Assembly: GCF_900129085.1 (NCBI RefSeq)
Contig: NZ_FQUF01000002.1
Coordinates: 89,405-153,404, forward strand
From: Atopostipes suicloacalis DSM 15692
Lineage (GTDB): Bacteria; Bacillota; Bacilli; Lactobacillales; Carnobacteriaceae_A
Reading direction: 5' to 3'
Length of the DNA stretch: 64,000 nucleotides
The translations under genes were made by a program, and so were the position numbers. The notes beneath the pieces were generated by a model. The model saw only the letters and a program-made list of their open reading frames with translations, made no database searches and had not been told where the DNA came from. Shown one piece after another: positions 46,395 through 56,044 of this stretch. Position 1 is the stretch's first letter, and every line of letters begins with the position of its first letter.

Positions 46395-46805
46395 ATCAAA
46401 AAATTGGTAAAAATGATGAAACCTTTTGACGTTATCATTATTTTTCTGTTGGTGGCCCTTTCTTTTAGTCCAATAGCTATCTTTACTGTTCAGAATTCTC
46501 AAAATGAAGGCAATAAGATATACGCCGTTATATCGATCGACGGCGAAGAAGTCGATCGTTTCCTTTTAACAGGAAACGAAGAACATAAACTGATTACTTA
46601 TTACCCTGCTCCTGGTCAATATAACATCATCGAAATCGATGGAGAAAGAATTCGGAACAAGGAAGACAATAGCCCGCAACAAATTTCCGTTAAAACGGGT
46701 TGGATACAAAGTCCCGGTGAGACGAGTTTGAATATTCCACATCGACTGTTAATTGAAATTATCTCTGAAAATTCTGAAGATACAGAGATAGATATTGTGT
46801 CCTGA
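46395..46805 (+). CDS. NusG_II-domain membrane protein without its usual cysteines
   Basis: About 136 residues: one membrane helix (PFDVIIIFLLVALSFSPIA) and an extracellular NusG_II-type domain (AVISIDGEEVDRFLL; NIIEIDGERIR; VKTGWI; IPHRLLIEI). Relatives normally show CPDQxCV and a third Cys before LPHxL; here the matching stretches are NSPQQISV and SLNIPHRL. The frame opens at a GTG at 46350, but aaggaggg at 46381 points to a start at the ATC 46395 (rare) or TTG 46404. Function of the family is unsettled (often beside thiamine/FMN-type genes). Last of the adk-lgt-SHOCT run. Confidence 0.75.
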   Translation: MKKLVKMMKPFDVIIIFLLVALSFSPIAIFTVQNSQNEGNKIYAVISIDGEEVDRFLLTGNEEHKLITYYPAPGQYNIIEIDGERIRNKEDNSPQQISVKTGWIQSPGETSLNIPHRLLIEIISENSEDTEIDIVS

Positions 46806-46996
46806 CGGAAGTGATTCTCTAAAGGGAATTAGAAATGTTTTAAGTACAAATGATTGACACTGCTTACTGATAAGCATAAAGTACTTATGCGACAAGTCGT
46901 TTGCAGTTGTTAGTAGCTAATTTTAAGTTGATAGAGGCATAAAGACAAATGGCTTAACCTTCTGATAGAATTCTCATGAAGAGAAGGAGAATTTAT

Positions 46997-48509
46997 ATGA
47001 AAAAGAAACGCTGGATCCCGTTATTGTTTTCCGTTGCCGTTGCTCTACTTTTACTAAGTTTTATTTTTTTTCACTTTCTTCCAGATAAATTTCCGTCCGT
47101 CCTTTTCTCCTCATGACACACCTATGGGGGACATGATGGAAAGCAGAAACGGCATGAATAGGGAAACAAACACAGTAGAATTAAAGGCACCCGAGCAGCC
47201 GTCTAGCAAATTACACTTACCCACTCTCCTTAAGAGCGATTATGAGACCGATACGGAAGTTTCCTATACCGTAGTAGCCGATGAAGGTCAGACTTCCTTC
47301 CGTGAAGGACCACTCACAGAGACGTACGGATATAATGGTTCTTATTTGGGGCCTGTTTTACAAGTGCGAAGAGGTCAGCAGGTTCATATCAATCTTCAAA
47401 ATAAATTGGAAGAGGAGACCACTTTTCACTGGCATGGACTGAAGATCCCTTCTGATGTAGATGGAGGCCCTCACCATGCGATTGAAGCAGAAGGTAGCGC
47501 AGAGGTAGATTTTACAGTGGATCAGGAAGCGGCGACCCTTTGGTTCCATTCGCATGCACACCAAAAATCTGCTGAACAGGTCTATAATGGTCTCTCTGGA
47601 TTGATTTTTGTGGAAGATGAGCATTCGGACTCTTTGGATCTCCCGAAAGAGTATGGAGTCAATGACTTTCCCCTCATTCTACAAGAACGATTTTTTGATG
47701 AGGATAACCAGTTTAATTATGATACGGTCTATAATTTTGATGGGACCACGGGAGACACCCCATTGGTAAATGGGACGATTCGTCCCTATATCGAAGTAGG
47801 ACAGGAATGGGTTCGCTTGCGTGTCGTCAATGGTTCCAATGCTCGAAACTATCAATTGCGTCTTTCTGATGAATCTTTCTTTTACCAGATCGCTACAGAT
47901 GGCGGTTTCCTAGAAACACCTGTAGAAAGAAAAGAGTTCCTTCTCTCACCGGGGGAACGGGCAGAAATTGTAGTGGACATGAGTAAGTATAAAGTGGGAG
48001 AGGAAGTTTCCCTTGTTGACATCTCGACAACAGAAATCCTAGCACTTCAAATAACAGGAGATAAGTCAGGAAGTCTTAAGCCTTTACCAGAAAAACTCAA
48101 TGATTTACCGCCAGTGGAAGCTGACTCCTTACCAGATCGACAAATTGAGATGAGTGGAATGGGACACATGGTGACACTAAACGGAAGAAAATTTGATTTG
48201 GAACGCATTGACTTTACCGTTGAACAAGATAAAAAGGAAGTCTGGGACATTGCAGTGCCGAATACCTCTATGATGATGGGGGACATGCCCCACCCATTTC
48301 ATGTCCACGGTGTCCAATTTCGTATACTTTCTCGGAACGGAAGTCCTCCAGAAGCCTATGAATCAGGGTGGAAAGATACTATCCTCGTTCCGCCTGGCGA
48401 AGCTATCAAAATCGAAATTGAATTCTCTCAACCAGGAATTTTTATGATGCACTGTCATATCTTGGAACATGAGGACAATGGAATGATGGGGCAGATATTA
48501 GTGGAGTAA
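46997..48509 (+). pseudogene. mco: Multicopper oxidase with frameshift after the membrane anchor
   Basis: ATG after gagaaggag gives KKKRWIPLLFSVAVALLLL... (membrane anchor). A tandem CCGT/GTCC duplication at 47093-47102 then shifts the frame to a stop at 47115. The main frame continues as SFSPHDTPMGDMMES... with all ligand blocks: [32 protein letters not shown]. From the internal ATG 47124 a 461-residue enzyme could be made, but without export signal. The 4-base repeat could also be phase-variable. Paralog of 19411. Confidence 0.85.
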
Positions 48510-48600
48510 CGATGTTCTGTTGAGATACTACGATAAGTTTTAGTTTCAATAATGGATTTAAGTAGATGTTTTCAAGCCAAAGATTTAAAAAGTAAATAAA

Positions 48601-48652
48601 AATAAGTCGGGAATAACTTGAGGAAGCACCTCTAAGTTATTCCCGACTTATT
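48601..48652 (+). terminator. Strong terminator after the multicopper oxidase
   Basis: Perfect 19-base arms, aataagtcgggaataactt (48601-48619) and its complement (48634-48652). Confidence 0.88.
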
Positions 48653-48860
48653 TGTATCTAATCATGTGTATTTTTTGGGTTTGAATTTTTGTAACTTAAA
48701 AAGGAAATCACTTCCAAGAAAAATTAAAGTTGACTGATGACTTGTTTTTTAGATATGAATATTCTGTTTGTGAATTGAAGCAACTAAAGTTACTAAGTAA
48801 CTAACAATTCTGAAAAATGTTTTTGTAAATCAATGAAGATACTATAAAAAAGAACGAGAA

Positions 48861-48915
48861 TGATGTGACCCCCAAAAGTTTAGATTTTCAACTCTAACTT
48901 TTGGGGGTCACATCA
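48861..48915. repeat. Perfect 20-bp inverted repeat, tgacccccaaaagtt type
   Basis: Arms tgatgtgacccccaaaagtt (48861-48880) and its complement (48896-48915) around 15 bases. The core tgacccccaaaagttaga returns in the hairpin at 63801. It resembles the ends of IS3-group elements; a MITE-like relic or terminator is possible. Confidence 0.65.
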
Positions 48916-48917
48916 GA

Positions 48918-49105
48918 ATGAGCAGGGTAAAACTGGACAAGTAGAAAGTGCCTTTTTCTAATGAACGTTTACAGCAAAGTGAGCAGACCACTTACCTTGC
49001 TTTCGAATTGAAATGCGCTCTAAATGCTTGTTACAGCAATTATTATCGACAATAAAATAAAAAAATGCTTTGCAGTTCCCCTAGGATCTGCTTCCCTTTT
49101 TTAGG
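48918..49105. repeat. Noncoding repeat, copy B
   Basis: Matches 34822-34910 (A) and 58747-58921 (C): aagtagaaagtgcctttttc, taatgaacgtttacagcaaa, then tgaaatgc...aatgcttgttacagcaat and aaaaaatgctttgcag. It ends in a degraded form of the terminator that copy C keeps. Rest of the stretch 49106-49237 holds nothing recognised. Confidence 0.75.
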
Positions 49106-49237
49106 TTTTAATTTATTTAATATACAAAATTTTAGAACATATCAATTATTATATTTAAATTGCAAAACATCAGCCACAACAAGTAGGATATAACGTCTAA
49201 AGTGACAATTTCCATTCTTAAACATTGATTTATTTAA

Positions 49238-51163
49238 TTATTTGGCGGATAACAATCGGAGTCCATTCAGGATAACGACCAAAGTACTTCCTTCATGAAT
49301 AATGACACTGATCGCTATATCTGTTAGACCTAATAAACTCACTACTACTAAAAAGGCTACGACTGCCATTGAAAAAAGAATGTTTTGCCAAATGACACGA
49401 TTCATTTTGGTTGCAATATTATGAGATTGTACCAATTTGGATAAATTATTCTGCATTAAAACTAAATCAGACACTTCTACTGCTACATCTGTTCCGTCTC
49501 CCATGGCAATCCCTACATCTGCATTCACAAGGGCTGGGGCATCATTTACACCATCACCCACCATTACTGTTACGCCGTATTTCTCTTTTTGCTCGTCTAT
49601 AATTCGAGATTTATCTTCTGGCATGACATTCGCGATTACTTCATCTATTCCTAATTGTTTAGCAACTGCTTTTCCTGTCATTTCTGAGTCGCCAGTGATT
49701 AAAGTGGTGTGTATGCCTTGTTCTTTAAAGTATTTAATAGTGTCTTTTGCATGTTCACTTGGAACGTCCATGAGAGCTATAAGTCCAATGACATTCTCAT
49801 CTTCTGCTACGTATACGACAGTTTTACCTTCTGATGCCCATTGATTATTTAAACGACTATATTCATCTGAAACATCGTCAAACGAAGTCGGTTTTCCTAT
49901 ACGATAATTTTTGCCGTTGTAATCTCCTGTCAATCCTTTGCCGATCTGGTTTTCTACTTCGATAGTTAGTTTATTTTTTTGCTCAAACTTTCTTAGAATA
50001 GCATCTGCTAAAGGGTGATTGGATTCTTTTTCAAGAGCTACTACGATATCAATCATGTTTTCTTCGTTCACGGAATCAGCAAAATAGTAATTGGTTACTT
50101 CAGGTTTTCCTTTAGTCAAGGTTCCTGTCTTGTCAAATGCAATGGCTTGAGTATCGGCTAATTGAGACAGATAAGAACTACCTTTTGAAAGGACTCCATT
50201 TTTGGCCAAGTTAGAAGTCGTCGATAAAGTTACCGATACAGTAGCCGCTGCTAAAGCACAGGGTGAAGCTGCCACTAAAAGGACCAATCCTCTATAGATA
50301 CTTTGTGACCATGTCCAGTCTAGGAGAAAAGGAGCCAATAACATGAATAACGGAATGGCAATTAAAACAACTGTAACGTATTTCGGTTCAAATTTTTGGA
50401 TTATACTCGCAGCTTTTGTTTGGTTGTCTTGGTTCTGGTTCACTAATTGTAAAATTTTTGAAAAGACTGTATCTTCGTTTTCTTTGGTGACTTCCATTGT
50501 AAACGTACCTGTCCCATTAATCGTACTCCCAAAAACGGTATCTCCTTTTGTTTTTTCATTGGGTATACTTTCACCATTAATAGACGATTCATCAATGGAA
50601 GTAGAGCCAGATAAAATGACGCCATCAATGGGTACTTGGTCACCATTTAATACCTGAAGTTGGTCTCCCACTGTTAATTCACTGACATCAACAATTTTTG
50701 TATTCCCATCAGGCAAAATTAACCGAGCAGTCGTTGGATTCATTTCGAGTAATTTCGTTATTTCTCGTTTACTTCTTCCTTCAGCGTAATCTTCCAGAAA
50801 ATGTGCGCCTGAAAAAATGAGAATCAACAACGTTCCTTCCCAAAAATTCCCCATTGCTGAAGCTCCTATAGCCGCTAATCCCATTAAAATATGAGAATTA
50901 GGCGTGAACTTGTTATTTGTTTTTGTATTCTCAATTGTCTCTCCAAGACCTTCCAGAATAATGACATGATAGCCCGCACTAATTGTGGCGAGTGAGAACA
51001 TGATGTTTTTTACGGTTTGATATTCGTCACTTAAGAACAGCGAAACAATTGCCAATGCCAAACCAATAAAGTATAAAACAATAGGCATCTTTCCGTGATC
51101 GTGGTCGTGGTTATGGTTATGTTTCTCTTTTTCCTGTGATTGTTGTTCTTCGATAGTTTCCAT
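49238..51163 (-). CDS. Zn/Cd/Pb-type P1B ATPase with His-rich N-terminus
   Basis: 641 residues. N-terminal HNHNHDHDHGKM metal tail, no HMA domain; membrane site SPCALAAAT (the SPC variant), DKTGTLTKG, GDGVNDAPAL, C-terminal HEGSTLVVILNGLRLL. Resembles ZosA/CadA-like exporters of divalent ions. The ATG at 51163 is used because aaggtg overlaps the GTG at 51172. Divergent from the ArsR-type gene at 51522, whose operator lies between them. A broken duplicate of its last third is at 29279. Confidence 0.92.
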   Translation of the reverse strand: METIEEQQSQEKEKHNHNHDHDHGKMPIVLYFIGLALAIVSLFLSDEYQTVKNIMFSLATISAGYHVIILEGLGETIENTKTNNKFTPNSHILMGLAAIGASAMGNFWEGTLLILIFSGAHFLEDYAEGRSKREITKLLEMNPTTARLILPDGNTKIVDVSELTVGDQLQVLNGDQVPIDGVILSGSTSIDESSINGESIPNEKTKGDTVFGSTINGTGTFTMEVTKENEDTVFSKILQLVNQNQDNQTKAASIIQKFEPKYVTVVLIAIPLFMLLAPFLLDWTWSQSIYRGLVLLVAASPCALAAATVSVTLSTTSNLAKNGVLSKGSSYLSQLADTQAIAFDKTGTLTKGKPEVTNYYFADSVNEENMIDIVVALEKESNHPLADAILRKFEQKNKLTIEVENQIGKGLTGDYNGKNYRIGKPTSFDDVSDEYSRLNNQWASEGKTVVYVAEDENVIGLIALMDVPSEHAKDTIKYFKEQGIHTTLITGDSEMTGKAVAKQLGIDEVIANVMPEDKSRIIDEQKEKYGVTVMVGDGVNDAPALVNADVGIAMGDGTDVAVEVSDLVLMQNNLSKLVQSHNIATKMNRVIWQNILFSMAVVAFLVVVSLLGLTDIAISVIIHEGSTLVVILNGLRLLSAK

Positions 51164-51319
51164 TTTTATCACCTTCCTATATAATTCCTTTGATTTCCAT
51201 TCATTTACTTATTAAATCACACAAATTCCCACTAAAAGAAGAGAAGTATTCATGTAATTTCCATTGTCTCTGACTCCTTTCAGTTGTCCCATATGTAAAT
51301 CGGAATGATTATGATTTAA

Positions 51320-51339
51320 ATATGAAGTTGCATTCATAT
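51320..51339 (+). promoter_or_regulatory. CzrA/ArsR-type zinc operator
   Basis: atatgaa-gttgca-ttcatat is a perfect dyad of the form bound by CzrA/SmtB-like repressors. A weaker one, atatgaac...atcatat, lies at about 51485-51504 near the sensor's start. They lie in the divergent region, so both the ATPase and the sensor-CDF unit may be controlled. Confidence 0.78.
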
Positions 51340-51521
51340 GTTTACAAAATCATATTAACTCACTGTATGAGTTTTGTCAAGACAAGATGCTTCTTATTCA
51401 AATGGACTACTATTATGAATACAAAAGTCTTAATTTTGTCTATAAACAAAAAACTAGCATCGTTTTACTCATGTGGTATTATATATATGAACGGAAAATC
51501 ATATGAGAGGAATAAGAGCAT

Positions 51522-51836
51522 ATGGATACATCAACATCTTCGCCAATCAATAAAGAGAAGATTCAATCAATAAGCAAATTATTCAAAGTGATTAGTGACC
51601 CTACACGCTTGTCGATTCTCTTTCTCTTACAGAAAAAAGAACTCAGTGTTGGAAACATTGTGCTTGCATTGGATATGGAACAGTCCGCGATTTCACACCA
51701 ACTAAAAATATTGAAAGATTCGCATTTAGTGAAGGCAAGGAGAGAAGGGAAAAGCATGGTTTACAGTCTTGATGATCTTCATGTTTTCAGTATTCTCGAA
51801 CAAGTCTTAACTCATATCAACGAACTAGAACAATAA
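51522..51836 (+). CDS. czrA: ArsR-family zinc/cobalt sensor (CzrA-like)
   Basis: 104 residues, winged helix with recognition segment QSAISHQLKILKDSHLVK. No Cys; the C-terminal helix DLHVFSILEQVLTHINELE gives Asp, His, His and Glu/His ligands of the alpha-5 site used by CzrA/SmtB for Zn(II)/Co(II). ATG at 51522 (aggaataagagcat before it). The CDF gene follows about 40 bases later, an arrangement known for czrA-czrB. Confidence 0.88.
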   Translation: MDTSTSSPINKEKIQSISKLFKVISDPTRLSILFLLQKKELSVGNIVLALDMEQSAISHQLKILKDSHLVKARREGKSMVYSLDDLHVFSILEQVLTHINELEQ

Positions 51837-51874
51837 AAGCTAATAAGGTATAAAACTAAATAGAGGTTTTTAAA

Positions 51875-52783
51875 ATTTCAAAGTCAGAGAAACAAGAAAA
51901 TCACTCGCACCAAAATCAACCGAATAAGAATATTAAAATTGCTTTTTTCACCAACTTTATTTTTTCCATGATTGAATTTTTCTTTGGGTCTCTTTTCAAT
52001 AGTGTGTCAATTATGTCCGACGCCGTTCATGATTTAGGAGATTCCATTTCTATTGGATTCGCTTGGTTTTTCCAGGGGTACTCAGAAAAGCAGCAAGATG
52101 AACAGTTCACTTTTGGTTATAACCGCTTTTCATTATTAGGGGCGTTGATAACTGGAGTAGTACTGATCGGCGGCTCATTTTTTATGATTTACCGAAGTAT
52201 CCCACGTTTGATTGATCCGCAACCGGTTAATTACAGTGGCATGTTTTGGCTTTCACTCGTGGCTATTGGATTGAATGGATATGCGGCTTGGATTCTAAGC
52301 AAAGGGTCATCTAAAAACGAAGGCATGTTGAACCTGCATATGCTAGAAGATGTATTAGGGTGGATTGGGGTCTTGGTTGTGAGTATCGTAATGAACTTTA
52401 CCGAGGCTTATCGATTGGATCCAATCTTATCGATTTTGATAGCACTCTATATCCTCTATAAAACTGTACCTGAATTTTTCAGTACAATGAAAATTTTATT
52501 GAACGGTTCGCCGGAAAATGTAAACGTAGAGAACCTGGCGAACTCCATTAACAATATTCCTGCTGTAAAGGACCTCTCTCATTTTCACATTTGGTCACTG
52601 GACGGAGAAGAAAATGCCCTTATCGTTACGGTTCTTATAGACTCTTCCGATATAAACAAGACTAGGGAAATCAAAGAAGAAATTGCAGAGCTTGCCCATA
52701 CATCGGGTGTAAAGAATCATATCACAATAGAAATAACTACAAGTAAAGACGAACTGGAAAAAGGGTATGCTTATGGCAGTTAA
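51875..52783 (+). CDS. czrB: Cation diffusion facilitator (zinc exporter), probable ATT start
   Basis: CDF family: membrane helices with SDAVHDLGDSISIG (the zinc-site D-x3-H-x3-D in helix 2) and HMLEDVLGWIGVLVV in helix 5, then a cytoplasmic C-terminal domain (HFHIWSLDGEENALIVTVL). The first ATG (51968) would cut helix 1. The frame extends upstream through KSEKQENHSHQNQPNKNI and helix 1 (IAFFTNFIFSMIEFFFG) to an ATT at 51875, 8 bases from agagg. Either ATT is used or an ATG mutated. Zn(II)/H+ antiport is the family role. Confidence 0.87.
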   Translation: MSKSEKQENHSHQNQPNKNIKIAFFTNFIFSMIEFFFGSLFNSVSIMSDAVHDLGDSISIGFAWFFQGYSEKQQDEQFTFGYNRFSLLGALITGVVLIGGSFFMIYRSIPRLIDPQPVNYSGMFWLSLVAIGLNGYAAWILSKGSSKNEGMLNLHMLEDVLGWIGVLVVSIVMNFTEAYRLDPILSILIALYILYKTVPEFFSTMKILLNGSPENVNVENLANSINNIPAVKDLSHFHIWSLDGEENALIVTVLIDSSDINKTREIKEEIAELAHTSGVKNHITIEITTSKDELEKGYAYGS

Positions 52784-52820
52784 AGTATTTATATATTGAA
52801 AAAAGGACTATTTTAGAATC

Positions 52821-52858
52821 AAAAAAGGCAGCGATAAACTACAATCGCTGCCTTTTTT
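52821..52858. terminator. Bidirectional terminator between czrB and cadA
   Basis: aaaaaaggcagcgat and atcgctgcctttttt pair perfectly, with T-runs both ways, serving two convergent genes. Confidence 0.92.
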
Positions 52859-52939
52859 GTTCATTTCGATTTGTAAAAATAGGTCACTAGCTATTAAATT
52901 TTCTGGTAACCTATAGATTGTAAAAACGAATTGAAAATG

Positions 52940-55393
52940 TTATTTGTTTAATATCCTCATAGAATTCAGTACTGCTATTACTGTTACTCCTACATCTGCA
53001 AAGACAGCTTCCCACATCGAAGCGACACCAAAGGCACCTAAAATCAAGAATACCCCTTTGATGGCCATAGCCAGAATGATGTTCTGCCAGACAATTTGGC
53101 GAGTATCTTTGGCGACTTGCATAGCCGTTCCAATCTTAGAAGGTTTGTCGTCCATGATGACGATATCCGCCGCTTCAATGGCTGCGTCTGATCCTAAGCC
53201 ACCCATCGCAATCCCGATATCTGAACGGGCCAGTACGGGCGTATCATTGATACCATCGCCCACAAAAGCGACTTTTTCTTTTTCGTTTTTGTACGCCATA
53301 ATTTCTTCCATTTTCTCGACTTTGTCTTGCGGAAGAAGTTCCGAGTGGATTTCATCGATCCCTAATTTATTCCCAACAGCTTCGGCCACCGCTTTTGAAT
53401 CGCCTGTAAGCATGATAATGTGTTCGACACCTTTTTCTTTCATTAACTTAATGCCTTCTGCAGCATCATCTTTAATCGTATCGGCAATTAAAAGGTAACC
53501 AGCATAGGCTCCATCAATGGCTAGATAAACAATCGTTCCGACTTCCTCTACTGCTTTAAAGGGAATACTATATTTGGCCATTAATTTTGCGTTTCCTGCT
53601 AATATTTCTTTTCCATCAACAATCGCTTGAACTCCATGACCTGAAATATCATTGTATTCATCAATTCGACGTTCATCAATTTCTTTCCCATAACGCTCTT
53701 TGATGGAATCCGCAATCGGGTGCGAAGAATGGGTTTCAGCATAAGCTGCTAGTTCTAAGAGTTCTTCATCACTAAAGCCTTCTGAAGCTTCTATATCGGT
53801 AATCTCAAATTTTCCTTTGGTTAAGGTACCTGTTTTATCCATGATGACATATTTGACATCGTTTAAACCTTCTAAAAAGTTGGCACCTTTCACTAAAATA
53901 CCTTTCCGTGAAGAAGCACCAATGCCACCGAAGAAACCGACAGGAATAGAAACAACTAAGGCACAAGGACAAGAAATAACTAAGAAAATGGCTGCCCGGT
54001 AAATTCCATCATTAAAGGTCATTTCAGGAATAATCAATGGTAAAAGAACAGCTAATAAGACAGCTAAAATGACCACGATCGGCGTATAGTATCGAGCAAA
54101 CTTTGTAATGAATTGTTCTGTCGGTGCTTTACGACTGCTCGCATTCTCAACGAGCTCAAGAATTTTTGTCACGGTTGACTCTGAGAATGGCTTTTCAACC
54201 ACTATTTCTAGCAAGCCGTTTTTATTAATAAAACCACTTAAAACATCGTCACCCTCTTCAACACTTCGAGGCATTGACTCACCCGTTAAAGCAGAGGTAT
54301 CCATAGCAGAAGAGCCGACGATCACCTTTCCATCTAAGGGGACTTTTTCTCCTGGACGCACTAAAATCGTATCGCCAACTTTGATTGACTCTGGGGAAAC
54401 CTGCCGAGTACTGCCATCTGCTAATTTCACATTGGCATAATCAGGACGAATATCCATCAAATCTGCGATGGAGCGACGTGATTTGTTTACAGCCACATCT
54501 TGGAAAAGCTCTCCTACTTGGTAGAAAAGCATGACGGCTACTGCTTCAGGATATTCTTGCACATAGAAGGCAGCAAGTGTAGCGATCGTCATTAAAAAGT
54601 TTTCATCAAAGACTTGTCCATTAAAAATATTCCGAATCGCTCGCCAGATAACATCATAGCCGGCAACAAGGTAAGCGACCACAAACAAACCAAAGGAAAG
54701 GGAAGGGGCGACTGGCGCAAAACTTGCAGTCAGAAGCACCGTAAGCGCTAGAATTAAGCGACCGATGGTTAATTTAATCCCCAAATTATCTGGTTTATTG
54801 CGACTCTGCTTTTGAACTGTTTTTTCTGATTGAAGAACCTTATCTTCTCCTACTTTTTGACCTGTTGCCTTTATAAGAGGGGTGATATCAGGTTCTAATT
54901 TTTTGATTCTTGTTTTAACCGAAGAAAGTGTTTTTGCATCATCTTCTGCGACAAGATCGAAACTCAATGTCTGGGTCATATAGTTCACATTACTATTCAT
55001 GACACCATCTATTTCAGACACGCCATTCTCAATCTTTGCGGCGCAATTGGCGCAATCTATTCCCTCTAAAAGCCATTCATGATGGCTTTGTTCATCTTCT
55101 TTGGGCTTGCTTCCCAAAGTAATTGATGAGTTCATGTTAATCAATTGCCCATCTGCTTTATTTTTTAAAGTAACAGCTGGTTCCAACTTGTTAATTTTTT
55201 CTTGTACATTAGTTAAAACTAATTGTTCTTCTTTGTCAGAAACCTCAAAGTTTAAGGTTTCTGTCATGAAATTCACATTGCTTTCTTGGACTCCTGGAAT
55301 TGACGCCACAGCGCTTTCCACTTTAGCAGCACAATTGGCGCAATCTATTCCTTCTAAGAGCCACTTATGTGAGGTGTTAACTTCATTCATCAT
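52940..55393 (-). CDS. cadA: Cadmium/zinc-exporting ATPase CadA with two HMA domains
   Basis: 817 residues from the ATG at 55393, preceded by gaaaggaag; further upstream the frame only reads through the cadD region. Two HMA domains have GIDCANCAAKVES and GIDCANCAAKIEN. Then membrane helices, site CPCALVVSIPVGFFGG, DKTGTLTKG, GDGINDTPVL. This is the long CadA form (one-HMA types are about 727 residues). Exports Cd(II), Zn(II) and Pb(II). It stands in the cadC-cadD-cadA run on the minus strand, 23 bases after cadD. Confidence 0.95.
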   Translation of the reverse strand: MMNEVNTSHKWLLEGIDCANCAAKVESAVASIPGVQESNVNFMTETLNFEVSDKEEQLVLTNVQEKINKLEPAVTLKNKADGQLINMNSSITLGSKPKEDEQSHHEWLLEGIDCANCAAKIENGVSEIDGVMNSNVNYMTQTLSFDLVAEDDAKTLSSVKTRIKKLEPDITPLIKATGQKVGEDKVLQSEKTVQKQSRNKPDNLGIKLTIGRLILALTVLLTASFAPVAPSLSFGLFVVAYLVAGYDVIWRAIRNIFNGQVFDENFLMTIATLAAFYVQEYPEAVAVMLFYQVGELFQDVAVNKSRRSIADLMDIRPDYANVKLADGSTRQVSPESIKVGDTILVRPGEKVPLDGKVIVGSSAMDTSALTGESMPRSVEEGDDVLSGFINKNGLLEIVVEKPFSESTVTKILELVENASSRKAPTEQFITKFARYYTPIVVILAVLLAVLLPLIIPEMTFNDGIYRAAIFLVISCPCALVVSIPVGFFGGIGASSRKGILVKGANFLEGLNDVKYVIMDKTGTLTKGKFEITDIEASEGFSDEELLELAAYAETHSSHPIADSIKERYGKEIDERRIDEYNDISGHGVQAIVDGKEILAGNAKLMAKYSIPFKAVEEVGTIVYLAIDGAYAGYLLIADTIKDDAAEGIKLMKEKGVEHIIMLTGDSKAVAEAVGNKLGIDEIHSELLPQDKVEKMEEIMAYKNEKEKVAFVGDGINDTPVLARSDIGIAMGGLGSDAAIEAADIVIMDDKPSKIGTAMQVAKDTRQIVWQNIILAMAIKGVFLILGAFGVASMWEAVFADVGVTVIAVLNSMRILNK

Positions 55394-55416
55394 TTTCTTC
55401 CTTTCAACAACGAGCC

Positions 55417-56043
55417 TTATAAACCGAATATTGTTTGAATGGTCCCGTTTTCTAACATAATAAAGATTCCTAATCCAATAAATACAATAGGTACAATAAT
55501 TCGTTCGTACTTTTCTAACGTTTCGGCGACAAAAGAAATTTTTGCTAATTGATAACTGATATAGCAAAGCACTGCAATTGAGATAGCAAAAACGATTAAA
55601 GCAAGGATAATTTCTGAAAAAGAGATAGAAGCAAAATATGGAATATAAATCCCTAAATTGTCCCCTCCTGAAGCTAGGGTTATTAAAGCGACAGTCCAAA
55701 ACAAGCGGTTAGACCCTCTGGACCCTAACTTCTCCATGACTTCATCTTCCTCTGCTTCTTCTTCACTTCCCATAGCGACTCGGATACCCAGATAAATGGG
55801 AATGAGTCCGAGCAGTCCAATGATCCAATCTTGGGGAATAAAGTTCAGCACATAAGCAGCAAATAAACTAACGGCTACCAAAATACCTGTCCCAAGATAT
55901 TGACCTAAATAAATCTGACGAAGACCTCTTTTTGTCTGACTTTGAGAAAAAATAATCAGCAAGATAAATAAATAATCGATACTGGTAGAGATATACACAG
56001 CGATCGCTGAAAAAATAGTTTGTAACAAAATATTTTCCTCCAA
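55417..56043 (-). CDS. cadD: Cadmium resistance transporter CadD
   Basis: 208 residues, the full CadD length, with five or six membrane helices (TIFSAIAVYISTSIDYLFIL; TGILVAVSLFAAYVL; DWIIGLLGLIPIYLG; a run of helices to the end) and an acidic loop (SEEEAEEDEVMEK). It lowers Cd(II) in the cell through the CadCD-type system. One base downstream of cadC. The copy at 25744 is its truncated relative. Confidence 0.93.
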   Translation of the reverse strand: MEENILLQTIFSAIAVYISTSIDYLFILLIIFSQSQTKRGLRQIYLGQYLGTGILVAVSLFAAYVLNFIPQDWIIGLLGLIPIYLGIRVAMGSEEEAEEDEVMEKLGSRGSNRLFWTVALITLASGGDNLGIYIPYFASISFSEIILALIVFAISIAVLCYISYQLAKISFVAETLEKYERIIVPIVFIGLGIFIMLENGTIQTIFGL

Positions 56044-56044
56044 A

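Noticed and set aside
55394..55699. 102-codon N-terminal extension of cadA
   Set aside because: It reads the cadD gene in another frame; the HMA domain and the ribosome site place the start at 55393.
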